Made by a program: the position numbers and the translations under genes. The notes beneath the pieces were generated by a model, which was not told where the DNA came from, did no database searches, and was given only the letters and a program-made list of their open reading frames with translations. This document shows positions 1 through 5,754 of a stretch of DNA of 7,153 nucleotides, piece by piece (positions within the stretch are counted from its first letter, which is position 1; each line of letters begins with the position of its first letter). Origin of the DNA: an uncultured Akkermansia sp. (GTDB lineage Bacteria > Verrucomicrobiota > Verrucomicrobiia > Verrucomicrobiales > Akkermansiaceae); contig CANPXA010000089.1 of assembly GCA_947585525.1 (NCBI GenBank), positions 1-7,153 of the forward strand. The letters run 5' to 3'.

Positions 1-1886
1 CGACGGCGGTAGTTGGCATACCAAACGTTGTTCTGGAGATCCCGATCAGCCTTGACACGAGCGGCACTGAGCTCGCGAAGTCGGGGCAGCATCTTCGCAA
101 TACGTTGACTCTGCACATAACGACCGGCAGGGGCAATCGCATCGTAGGGCATCGCGTAATCCATCTCTCCCTCCCCAATTTGGAGTCCGGAGGTGATGGT
201 GGGTAGTTCGATATCACTGCTCACGCCCTTAAGCTGGGTGGAGGCGCCGTTGATACGGTAGAATTTTTGAATCGTCACCTTGATGAGACCCGCCCCCTCT
301 CTGGAAGACGAAAGCGGGAGAAAATCACCAAGGCTATGAGGAACCTGCACCGTCCCCTTGCCGAAGGTCGTCTCATCCCCGACGATGACCGCCCGTCCGT
401 AGTCCTTCATGGCTCCGGCAAATATCTCTGAAGCAGAGGCACTCCCCTTGCTCGTCAGCACGACCATCTCTCCCCGAAAGAGAGCACCGCCGCTGACCGT
501 CAACCGATCCACCTGTCCACGCGCTTCCTTCACCTGCACCACCGGACCTGCTCCGGTGAAAAAGCCCACCATTTTACGCACCTCGTTGAGTGAGCCTCCT
601 CCGTTCGTGCGAAGATCGACAACGAGCCCCTGCACCTTCTCGCGGTTCATACGAGTGAGCAACTGGCGGACGTCGGAGGCGCACTGGACCATCCCGTTAT
701 CCATATCCACGTAGAAGGAAGGCAACGTGAGAACGCCCAGACGATAAGTGCGCACCTCTCCCTGAGGTCCGAGCTCGTGCACATCAATGATTCGGGCGCT
801 GGCGATCGATTCCGTCATTGGCACCTCATCGCGCACGATGGTGATAATGCGCTCGTCACCACTCTCGGCACTCTGCACGCGCAGCTTGACAGGTACGTCC
901 TTTTTGCCACGGATGAGATTCACCACCTTGTCAATACTCATGTAGAGGATGTCTGTCCAATTGCCATCGCCCTGACTATCGACAGCTACGATGTGGTCGC
1001 CGAGCTTGAGTTGTCCATTTTTATCTGCCGGGCCTCCTTTCACGATACCATCGATGCGGGTGGAGCCATCGTCATCCTCCTTAAGCTGGGCTCCTATGCC
1101 CACGAGTGAGGCCTTGATCATGTCCTTGAAGGCCTTTTCCTCTCGTGCCCCCATGTAATCGCTGTGAGGATCATAGACGTGCGCCACAGCGTTGAGCAGT
1201 TGAGAGACCATATCCTCAAGATCGGCCTCCTGAACTTCCATGCGGACGCGCTTGAGGCGGGCGAGGATTTTCGCTGCCGGGGATACCTCTTTGGCATTGG
1301 GATCGGGCTTACCCTTTTCAGCTGCGAGGCGGGCCACATTTTCGCGACGGCATATCTCCGTGAGCAACATATCCTCCACCTGGTCGCGCCAAACCTGGTC
1401 CAACTCGGCATCATCCTTAGCGCGCGGGAGCTTACGGCGTGTACGAGGAACTGTGCGGTCGGAGTCGAAAGTCGGCGGGTTCTTTTCGTAATTTTTCAGC
1501 ATCTCCTCCGCCTGAGCGATGTGGCGCAGGGCCCGCTCGGAGTACATACCGTACAAATCCTGGGCTAATTGAGCCGTCTCGCCTGCCAACAGGTAATCTC
1601 CGAATGAATCCCCGTACTTCTTCCGGAGCCCATCCACATCCTCCTGGGTAAAGTACAAGTGCTGCGGGTCAATCATCTGCAGGTAACACTCCAAAAACTT
1701 CTCGTACATCCCCGCAGAGAATTTTACTCGGGAGAAGTGAGAATTCTGCAAGACCTCTGCAAATCTCTTCCCGATCATGTTGTAATCCGGTGCGGCATAC
1801 CCCACAGAGGTACACGACACCAACGCAGCCATTGTGGTAACCACAGCGGCCTTCAATGCATGCGCACTATTTATTATCCAACTCAT
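1..1886 (-). CDS. prc: Carboxy-terminal (tail-specific) processing protease, S41 family, partial at 3' end
   Basis: An exported serine protease that would trim or degrade envelope proteins from their C-terminal tails. I translated the - strand from the ATG at 1886-1884: 628 codons are visible before the window ends, against 682 residues in E. coli Prc, so the tail is missing. An in-frame TAA lies six codons upstream, which fixes the start. Residues 1-31 form a signal peptide with a lipobox-like LVSC (22-25) and an alternative AxA-type site near residue 31. DPQHLYF (73-79) is typical of the Prc N-terminal domain, followed by DPHSDYM (239-245) and a PDZ domain (about 263-338). The S41 core has DLRTNGGG (424-431) and SASEIF. 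By alignment with E. coli Prc S452/D463/K477, the catalytic residues are Ser484 and Lys510, with Asp495. The Prc-type C-terminal region starts near D576 (DYAMPYD). Family assignment is secure; substrates are unknown. Confidence 0.95.
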   Translation of the reverse strand, partial: MSWIINSAHALKAAVVTTMAALVSCTSVGYAAPDYNMIGKRFAEVLQNSHFSRVKFSAGMYEKFLECYLQMIDPQHLYFTQEDVDGLRKKYGDSFGDYLLAGETAQLAQDLYGMYSERALRHIAQAEEMLKNYEKNPPTFDSDRTVPRTRRKLPRAKDDAELDQVWRDQVEDMLLTEICRRENVARLAAEKGKPDPNAKEVSPAAKILARLKRVRMEVQEADLEDMVSQLLNAVAHVYDPHSDYMGAREEKAFKDMIKASLVGIGAQLKEDDDGSTRIDGIVKGGPADKNGQLKLGDHIVAVDSQGDGNWTDILYMSIDKVVNLIRGKKDVPVKLRVQSAESGDERIITIVRDEVPMTESIASARIIDVHELGPQGEVRTYRLGVLTLPSFYVDMDNGMVQCASDVRQLLTRMNREKVQGLVVDLRTNGGGSLNEVRKMVGFFTGAGPVVQVKEARGQVDRLTVSGGALFRGEMVVLTSKGSASASEIFAGAMKDYGRAVIVGDETTFGKGTVQVPHSLGDFLPLSSSREGAGLIKVTIQKFYRINGASTQLKGVSSDIELPTITSGLQIGEGEMDYAMPYDAIAPAGRYVQSQRIAKMLPRLRELSAARVKADRDLQNNVWYANYRR

Positions 1887-1961
1887 TGCGAGCGAATTTC
1901 GTTAAAATAACCGAGCGGGCATCCTGAGTTTCTTGAGCTCGAAAGAAGCTCGCTTTCCTTT

Positions 1962-1989
1962 ATTGTACACTTTTTACGAAACGAGTCTA
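1962..1989 (-). promoter_or_regulatory. Candidate sigma70-type promoter for prc
   Basis: Read on the - strand, TAGACT (1989-1984, four of six matches to TTGACA) is followed after 16 bases by TACAAT (1967-1962, five of six matches to TATAAT). Transcription would start near 1955 and leave a leader of about 70 bases before the prc ATG. The T6-G-A6 tract at 1994-2006 lies directly upstream and could act as an UP-like or bent element. Based on sequence match only. Confidence 0.5.
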
Positions 1990-1993
1990 TCGC

Positions 1994-2006
1994 TTTTTTG
2001 AAAAAA
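1994..2006. promoter_or_regulatory. T6-G-A6 tract upstream of the prc promoter
   Basis: Six T, one G and six A form a short A/T block in otherwise GC-rich DNA, immediately upstream of the candidate prc -35 box. Such tracts bend DNA and can bind the RNA polymerase alpha subunit. No gene ends just before it on either strand, so a terminator role is not supported. Confidence 0.35.
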
Positions 2007-2023
2007 TGACAAACATCCTTCAT

Positions 2024-2044
2024 GGACGATGGACGAGGGACGAT
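2024..2044. repeat. Three tandem 7-bp repeats, GGACGAT/G
   Basis: GGACGAT, GGACGAG and GGACGAT lie head to tail with one mismatch. They sit between the two divergent promoters, about 55 bases upstream of the candidate prc -10 box. They could be a slippage-generated microsatellite or a set of protein-binding sites; the sequence alone does not decide. Confidence 0.8.
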
Positions 2045-2064
2045 GTAAAATTTAGAACGCTGCG

Positions 2065-2106
2065 CGCGGGGAGGCGGAGCGAGAGCGAAGGGGGAGGCGG
2101 GGAGAA
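2065..2106. repeat. Purine-rich tract with a 10-bp direct repeat
   Basis: The + strand here is almost entirely G and A with a few C. The decamer GGGGAGGCGG occurs exactly twice, at 2068-2077 and 2091-2100. There are three runs of at least three G and several GG pairs, so a two-layer G-quadruplex is possible on the + strand, but a classical three-layer one is not, since a fourth GGG run is missing. It lies about 60-100 bases upstream of the candidate rplX -35 box, outside the predicted transcript. Confidence 0.7.
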
Positions 2107-2164
2107 ATGATGAGCGGTTGTTGGTTCCAAATCCGAAAAAAATTGAAACTTCGCGAGATTAAGC

Positions 2165-2193
2165 TTGACGTTGGATAAGGAAAAGAGTAAATT
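2165..2193 (+). promoter_or_regulatory. Candidate sigma70-type promoter for the rplX-secY operon
   Basis: TTGACG (2165-2170, five of six matches to the -35 consensus) is followed after exactly 17 bases by TAAATT (2188-2193, four of six matches to the -10 consensus). An A-rich stretch at about 2135-2148 could serve as a distal UP element. The predicted start near 2200 gives a leader of about 50 bases that opens with the 2199-2224 hairpin. It is the best-matching promoter I found by eye, and its position before the first gene of the operon supports it. Confidence 0.6.
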
Positions 2194-2198
2194 GAGCG

Positions 2199-2224
2199 CC
2201 CTGCGCTGCGGGTGCAGCGCAGGG
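2199..2224 (+). promoter_or_regulatory. Perfect 11-bp hairpin at the 5' end of the rplX leader
   Basis: CCCTGCGCTGC (2199-2209) pairs perfectly with GCAGCGCAGGG (2214-2224) around a GGGT loop. No T-run follows on either strand, so it is not an intrinsic terminator. It starts at the predicted transcription start and ends 28 bases before the rplX ATG. It could protect the mRNA 5' end or be a site where a ribosomal protein represses its own operon. The stem is seen directly; the role is inference. Confidence 0.65.
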
Positions 2225-2252
2225 AAAGTAAGTCATACCACACACAAAAACG

Positions 2253-2477
2253 ATGAAGACCCACGTTAAGAAAGGCGATGAAGTTCAAATCATTGCCGGC
2301 AAGAACAAGGGCAAGCGAGGTGTCGTTTTATCTGTTAATGCCGTGAAGCAGACGGTTATCGTCGAGGGGGTGAGGAAGCTCAAAAAAGCGACCAAGCCCA
2401 GCGAGGATGACCCCGATGGCGGCATTAAAGAGATCGACGGCGCCATCCACATCTCGAATGTGAAAAAAGTGAGTTAA
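2253..2477 (+). CDS. rplX: 50S ribosomal protein L24 (uL24), short form
   Basis: L24 is an early assembly protein of the 50S subunit that binds the 5' domain of 23S rRNA. The 74 residues begin with a KOW-type segment, including KKGDEVQIIAGKNKGKRG (6-23), then VIVEGVRKLKKATKP (35-49), GGIKEIDGAIHISNV (56-70). These match L24 through its conserved SNV motif. The protein then stops after four residues, whereas E. coli L24 has 104 residues and continues for about 30 more. No other frame after the stop restores such a tail, so this is a short form and not an obvious frameshift. The gene opens the operon; its start has no Shine-Dalgarno sequence (the 20 bases before ATG are A/C-rich with one G). 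Confidence 0.97.
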   Translation: MKTHVKKGDEVQIIAGKNKGKRGVVLSVNAVKQTVIVEGVRKLKKATKPSEDDPDGGIKEIDGAIHISNVKKVS

Positions 2478-2534
2478 CATCGAGAGATGCAAACTCCGCG
2501 CTTAAGCCAAAACAACTAGCTGACCCGCTAAATT

Positions 2535-3107
2535 ATGAGTACACCAACACTACTGACATACTACAAGGAGAAGGTCGTTCCTGCTCTCCGCGCCAAGCAC
2601 AAGTATGCCAATGTGCACCAAGTTCCCCGTCTCGAGAAGATCGTGGTGACCACGTGCATGGGCAAACACGCCGACCGCAAACAGGCGGTTGAGGATGCTG
2701 TGGCAGAAATTGCAAAAATCACCGGCCAAAAGCCGTCCGTCACCTACGCTCGCAAGAGTGTAGCTAACTTCAAGCTCCGTGAAGGAGAGGTTCTGGGAGC
2801 TCGAGTCACCCTACGAGCCGCGCGTATGTGGGAATTTCTGGATCGCTTTATCAACGTGACCGCCCCGAACATCCGCGACTTCCGCGGTCTGTCCACGAAA
2901 TCTTTTGACGGACGCGGGAACTACGCCATCGGCATCTCCGATCAATCCATCTTTCCGGAGATTGAACTGGACCAGATCAAACGCAACATCGGCTTTGATA
3001 TTATTTTTGTGACATCCGCTCCCACGGATGAAGAAGGACGCGACCTGCTCGGCGAGCTGGGCATCCCCTTCCGCAAGCACATCAAGAAAGCAGAGGAAAA
3101 CGCCTAA
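2535..3107 (+). CDS. rplE: 50S ribosomal protein L5 (uL5)
   Basis: L5 binds 5S rRNA and helps place it in the central protuberance of the 50S subunit. The 190-residue product (E. coli 179) carries family blocks TGQKPSVTYARKSVANFKLR (63-82), a run beginning RDFRGLSTKSFDGRGNY (114-130) and continuing to FPEI (140-143), and GFDIIFVTSAPTDEEGRDLL (153-172). The segment after the first beta strand, usually NMGVGEA-like, reads TTCMGKHADRKQ (39-50). The extra length lies mainly at the C-terminus, KHIKKAEENA. It follows rplX by 57 bases, the longest gap before rplO. The usual next gene rpsN is missing: rpsH starts 13 bases after the stop. In E. coli the S8 repressor site is at this gene's start, but I could not recognise it here. 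No Shine-Dalgarno sequence. Confidence 0.98.
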   Translation: MSTPTLLTYYKEKVVPALRAKHKYANVHQVPRLEKIVVTTCMGKHADRKQAVEDAVAEIAKITGQKPSVTYARKSVANFKLREGEVLGARVTLRAARMWEFLDRFINVTAPNIRDFRGLSTKSFDGRGNYAIGISDQSIFPEIELDQIKRNIGFDIIFVTSAPTDEEGRDLLGELGIPFRKHIKKAEENA

Positions 3108-3120
3108 CCCATCAACGACC

Positions 3121-3522
3121 ATGGCTGTACTAACCGATCCTATAGCAGATTTCCTGACTCGCGTGAAGAACGCGAGTTATGCGCACAACGAGTCCTTTTC
3201 GGCTCCTCACTCCAAGATGAAGGCGGAAATCGCCCGTATTCTCCAGGAGGAGGGATACATCTGGTCCTACGAAGTGACCAACGAAGGCAAGGACAAGTGC
3301 ATCACCGTGAAGTGCAAATACGCACAGAACGGCAAACCCATCGTCACCGGTGTCAAACGCTGCTCCCGTCCGGGGCGTCGTCACTACGTCACCTCTGACG
3401 CTATCCCCACCGTCATGAACGGCTTGGGCATCTCCATCGTCTCCACATCTCAGGGTCTGATGACCGGCGCGAAAGCCCGCAAGCTGAGCATAGGAGGAGA
3501 GCTTGTCGCTCTGGTCTGGTAA
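3121..3522 (+). CDS. rpsH: 30S ribosomal protein S8 (uS8)
   Basis: S8 is a primary binder of 16S rRNA in the central domain and, in E. coli, the translational repressor of the spc operon. I chose the ATG at 3121 (MAVLTDPIADFLTRVKNA), which gives 133 residues (E. coli 130) and the classic S8 N-terminus. A longer in-frame reading from 3028 would overlap rplE and add unrelated residues. Family hallmarks are DPIADFLTRVKNA (6-18), VKRCSRPGRRHY (78-89), the STSQGLMT rRNA-binding loop (108-115) and the C-terminal GGELVALVW (125-133). The usual Asp after STS-x-G-x-MT is Gly116 here. There are three cysteines (60, 65 and 81). The 13-base gap from rplE contains no Shine-Dalgarno sequence, which suggests reinitiation or coupling. 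Confidence 0.97.
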   Translation: MAVLTDPIADFLTRVKNASYAHNESFSAPHSKMKAEIARILQEEGYIWSYEVTNEGKDKCITVKCKYAQNGKPIVTGVKRCSRPGRRHYVTSDAIPTVMNGLGISIVSTSQGLMTGAKARKLSIGGELVALVW

Positions 3523-3543
3523 CCTCTAACCTCTTGTTTGATT

Positions 3544-4083
3544 ATGTCTCGAGTAGGTAAGAAAGTTATCAACATCCCCTCCGGTGTGACCGTCTCTACC
3601 AAGGACGACCACGTCACCGTCAAGGGTTCCAAAGGGGAACTCTCCTGGACTCTTCCGGAAGGCATCTCTATCGTTGTGGAAGGCAATGAACTCAGCGTCA
3701 AGCGTGCGGATGATTCACGCCGTATGCGAGCCCTGCACGGCACCAACCGTTCCCTTCTCTCGAATATGGTCGAGGGAGTTTCCAAAGGCTTCGCCAAGGA
3801 GCTGGAAATTGTAGGCGTGGGCTTTAAGGCCGCAGTCAAGGGGAAAACGCTGGATCTTTCGCTGGGCAAGTCCCACCCCATCCTTCACCCCATCCCTGCC
3901 GGGATCACGGTATCCGTCACTGAAAACACGAAGATACGGGTGGAGGGCATCGATAAGCAATTGGTCGGGCAATTTGCCGCTGAAGTGCGTGGCTACTATC
4001 CGCCGGAACCGTACAAGGGCAAGGGTGTCCACTACGTTGGCGAGCATATCCGCCGCAAGGAAGGCAAGAGCGTCGGTAAATAA
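3544..4083 (+). CDS. rplF: 50S ribosomal protein L6 (uL6)
   Basis: L6 binds 23S rRNA near the sarcin-ricin loop and the GTPase-associated region of the 50S subunit. The ATG at 3544 gives MSRVGKKVINIPSGV, the standard L6 start. A TTG two codons upstream is less likely, because few bacteria begin L6 with extra residues. The 179 residues (E. coli 177) form the usual two repeated domains, with ELEIVGVGFKA (86-96) beginning the second, and end with PPEPYKGKGVHYVGEHIRRK (153-172), which contains the L6 signature PEPYKGKGV. The 21-base gap from rpsH contains CTCTAAC and no Shine-Dalgarno sequence. Confidence 0.98.
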   Translation: MSRVGKKVINIPSGVTVSTKDDHVTVKGSKGELSWTLPEGISIVVEGNELSVKRADDSRRMRALHGTNRSLLSNMVEGVSKGFAKELEIVGVGFKAAVKGKTLDLSLGKSHPILHPIPAGITVSVTENTKIRVEGIDKQLVGQFAAEVRGYYPPEPYKGKGVHYVGEHIRRKEGKSVGK

Positions 4084-4103
4084 ACTCTAACACTTTTCTC
4101 ATC

Positions 4104-4454
4104 ATGAGTACCATTAATCGTAAACTTGTCCGCAGCCGCATTCGCACCCGCATCCGCAAAAAGATATCGGGGACTCCGGAACGTCCGCGTTTGGCCGTAT
4201 TCTTTTCCAATCAGCATGTCTATGCGCAACTGATTGACGACACAAAAGGAATTACGCTGTGTGCTTCATGCTCCAAGAAGTTGGGTTGCAAGAATGCCAA
4301 CCTCGAAACCTCCGACAAAGTGGGTGAGGACATCGCTAAGAAAGCAACGGCGATCGGAGTGACGGAGGTCATCTTCGACCGGGGTGGCTTCCTTTACCAC
4401 GGCAAAGTAAAATCCCTGGCCGACGCAGCTCGCCGGGGCGGACTCAAATTCTAA
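4104..4454 (+). CDS. rplR: 50S ribosomal protein L18 (uL18)
   Basis: L18 binds 5S rRNA and, with L5, docks it into the 50S central protuberance. The 116 residues (E. coli 117) show the basic N-terminal arm, RKLVRSRIRTRIRKK (6-20), then GTPERPRLAVFFSNQHVYAQ (23-42), and the conserved VIFDRGGFLYHGKVKSLADA (89-108) with the terminal ARRGGLKF. Where many L18 proteins read ASAST, this one has three cysteines in ten residues (C53, C56, C62). The 20-base gap after rplF has no G at all and again contains CTCTAAC. There is no Shine-Dalgarno sequence. Confidence 0.98.
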   Translation: MSTINRKLVRSRIRTRIRKKISGTPERPRLAVFFSNQHVYAQLIDDTKGITLCASCSKKLGCKNANLETSDKVGEDIAKKATAIGVTEVIFDRGGFLYHGKVKSLADAARRGGLKF

Positions 4455-4468
4455 CCGCACCTGAATAG

Positions 4469-5209
4469 ATGACTACAGAAGATATACAGGAAAAAGAGGC
4501 TCAGGAAACGCTTGCTCCGGCACCCGCTGAGCAAGCGGAGCAGTCTGATGCAACCGCATCCACCTCGACCCCCGATGTGGGAGCCACAGCCACTCAGGAG
4601 GAGGCTCCTCGGCAGAAGAATTCCCGAGCTCCGCGCCGGGAAGGCTCTACTGCGCCGCGCAACGGGCAGCGTTCCCCTCGCCGCGACGGAGCAGCCCGAT
4701 CCGGCTCGGACTCTACGGCAGACGACGGCAACCAACTCGTTGAAAAAGTTGTATATGTCAATCGTTGCGCCAAGGTCGTGAAGGGCGGTCGTCGCTTCTC
4801 CTTCTCTGCCCTCGTCGTGGTAGGCGACCAAAATGGCAAGGTCGGTCACGGCTTCGGCAAGGCCAATGAGGTATCCGACGCCATCCGCAAGGGGACGGAC
4901 GCCGCGAAGCGAGCCATGAAGAAAGTGGTGGTAGTGAACGAGACCTTACCCCACGAGATCTACAGCGAGTTCGGCGGTGCGAAGATCGTGCTCAAGCCTG
5001 CGGCTCCCGGTACCGGTTTGGTGGCCGGCGAGAAGGTGCGAGCCGTGCTGGAGGCAGCCGGTGTGAGCAACGTTATCGCCAAATCCCTCGGCTCCTCGAA
5101 CGCGGCCAACGTGGTGAAGGCCACCATGCAAGCCATGCTCTCCATGCGCACGGCTGACCAGGTGCTCTCCGCCCGTGGAAAGAAAAAGAAGGAGAAAGAA
5201 TCCGTCTGA
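4469..5209 (+). CDS. rpsE: 30S ribosomal protein S5 (uS5) with long N-terminal extension
   Basis: S5 lies at the 30S decoding and mRNA-entry side and affects translational accuracy and mRNA unwinding. At 246 residues it is about 80 longer than E. coli S5 (167). The core starts near residue 89: VEKVVYVNRCAKVVKGGRRF (91-110), VGHGFGKANEVSDAIRKG (125-142), AKIVLKPAAPGTGLVAG (171-187), and AKSLGSSNAANVVKATM (204-220). Residues 1-88 look disordered and rich in A, E, T, S, P and R. Positions 1-46 carry 11 acidic and one basic residue; 48-77 carry ten basic and two acidic; 81-86 turn acidic again. The reading frame is open from the ATG 14 bases after rplR, and no better start lies nearer the core. 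The C-terminus ends in a lysine-rich tail. rpmD, usually next, is missing. Confidence 0.96.
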   Translation: MTTEDIQEKEAQETLAPAPAEQAEQSDATASTSTPDVGATATQEEAPRQKNSRAPRREGSTAPRNGQRSPRRDGAARSGSDSTADDGNQLVEKVVYVNRCAKVVKGGRRFSFSALVVVGDQNGKVGHGFGKANEVSDAIRKGTDAAKRAMKKVVVVNETLPHEIYSEFGGAKIVLKPAAPGTGLVAGEKVRAVLEAAGVSNVIAKSLGSSNAANVVKATMQAMLSMRTADQVLSARGKKKKEKESV

Positions 5210-5241
5210 TTCCTCTGAACCTTTAGAACACACCAACGACT

Positions 5242-5709
5242 ATGTTGACTCTAAATAATCTCAAACCAACCCCCGGTTCCAAGCACCGCAAGAAGCGCCT
5301 CGGCAACGGCGAAAGTTCCGGTCTCGGCAAAACCTGCGGGAAGGGCAACAAGGGACAAAAGGCTCGCTCCGGCGGTTCCATACGTCCCGGCTTTGAAGGC
5401 GGTCAGATGCCTCTGCACCGACGACTTCCCAAGAAGGGTTTCAACAATGCCCGGTTCAAAGCGAACATTGCCATCATCAACCTCAGCCAACTGGAGGCCT
5501 TCTTTAATGCCGGTGACGCCGTCACTGAGAAAGAGCTGCGTGCCACAGGTCTGGTGAAGGGCTCCTGCGATGCGGTGAAACTGCTTGCCCATGGCGAGCT
5601 GAGCAAAGCTCTGAACATCTCCGTGGATCTTGCCAGCGCTGCAGCGGAGCAGAAAGTTTCTGCTGCCGGTGGCACCCTCACGGTGCTCAGCAAGAGTTCC
5701 GAGAGCTGA
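5242..5709 (+). CDS. rplO: 50S ribosomal protein L15 (uL15)
   Basis: L15 is a late 50S assembly protein that threads a long basic arm into 23S rRNA. The 155 residues (E. coli 144) start MLTLNNLKPTPGSKHRKKRLG and show the glycine-rich basic arm GLGKTCGKGNKGQKARSGGS (27-46), the FEGGQMPLHRRLPKKGF block (51-67), and the C-terminal VKLLAHGELSKALNI (112-126) with AAGGTL (141-146). It follows rpsE by 32 bases, which leaves no room for rpmD (L30). The start lacks a Shine-Dalgarno sequence. A strong hairpin begins six bases after its TGA stop. Confidence 0.98.
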   Translation: MLTLNNLKPTPGSKHRKKRLGNGESSGLGKTCGKGNKGQKARSGGSIRPGFEGGQMPLHRRLPKKGFNNARFKANIAIINLSQLEAFFNAGDAVTEKELRATGLVKGSCDAVKLLAHGELSKALNISVDLASAAAEQKVSAAGGTLTVLSKSSES

Positions 5710-5715
5710 TTTTAT

Positions 5716-5754
5716 GGTGCCGCAGGAGGAAGATTTTTCTCTTCCTGCGGCACC
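5716..5754 (+). terminator. Strong hairpin between rplO and secY, attenuator or processing site candidate
   Basis: GGTGCCGCAGGAGGAAGA (5716-5733) pairs with TCTTCCTGCGGCACC (5740-5754): 12 uninterrupted base pairs at the base, then a 3-base bulge and four further pairs, or 15 in total depending on how the bulge is placed, with a T-rich loop. No T-run follows the stem on either strand, so it is not a standard intrinsic terminator. It may lower read-through into secY, stop 3' exonucleases at the end of the ribosomal part of the transcript, or be a processing site. The structure is seen; the role is inference. Confidence 0.6.

Larger units (their letters stand above)
1887..2252. other. Divergent intergenic region between prc and rplX
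   Basis: These 366 bases contain no credible coding sequence. A 78-codon reading frame on the - strand (2288-2052) overlaps the rplX start and resembles no protein I know. From left to right the region holds a candidate - strand promoter for prc, a T6-G-A6 tract, three tandem heptamers, a purine-rich stretch with a 10-base direct repeat, an A-rich stretch, a candidate + strand promoter and a strong leader hairpin. It therefore looks like two back-to-back promoters about 240 bases apart. No riboswitch class is recognisable. Confidence 0.8.

Noticed and set aside
409..1651. Several + strand open frames (409-714, 777-1109, 1164-1568, 1439-1651)
   Set aside because: All lie antisense to prc, whose protein matches a known family along its length. 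Their products look low-complexity or random.
1930..1950. Inverted repeat around GAGCTC in the prc leader
   Set aside because: The pairing is short and imperfect, and could arise by chance in this composition.
2068..2102. Canonical three-layer G-quadruplex
   Set aside because: Only three runs of three or more G are present; just a weaker two-layer form is possible.
2052..2288. 78-residue - strand frame in the intergenic region
   Set aside because: It overlaps the start of rplX, would be antisense to the promoter and hairpin, and shows no family features.
2478..2534. S8 repressor-binding hairpin in the rplX-rplE gap
   Set aside because: Only two 4-bp stems are visible (CATC-GAGA-GATG at 2478-2489 and TAGC/GCTA at 2517-2530); neither resembles the S8 site convincingly.
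3028..3120. Longer S8 start upstream of 3121
   Set aside because: It would overlap rplE and add residues unlike S8; the ATG at 3121 gives the standard N-terminus.
4451..4849. 132-residue - strand frame opposite rpsE
   Set aside because: It mirrors the GC-rich disordered S5 extension and shows no recognisable domain.
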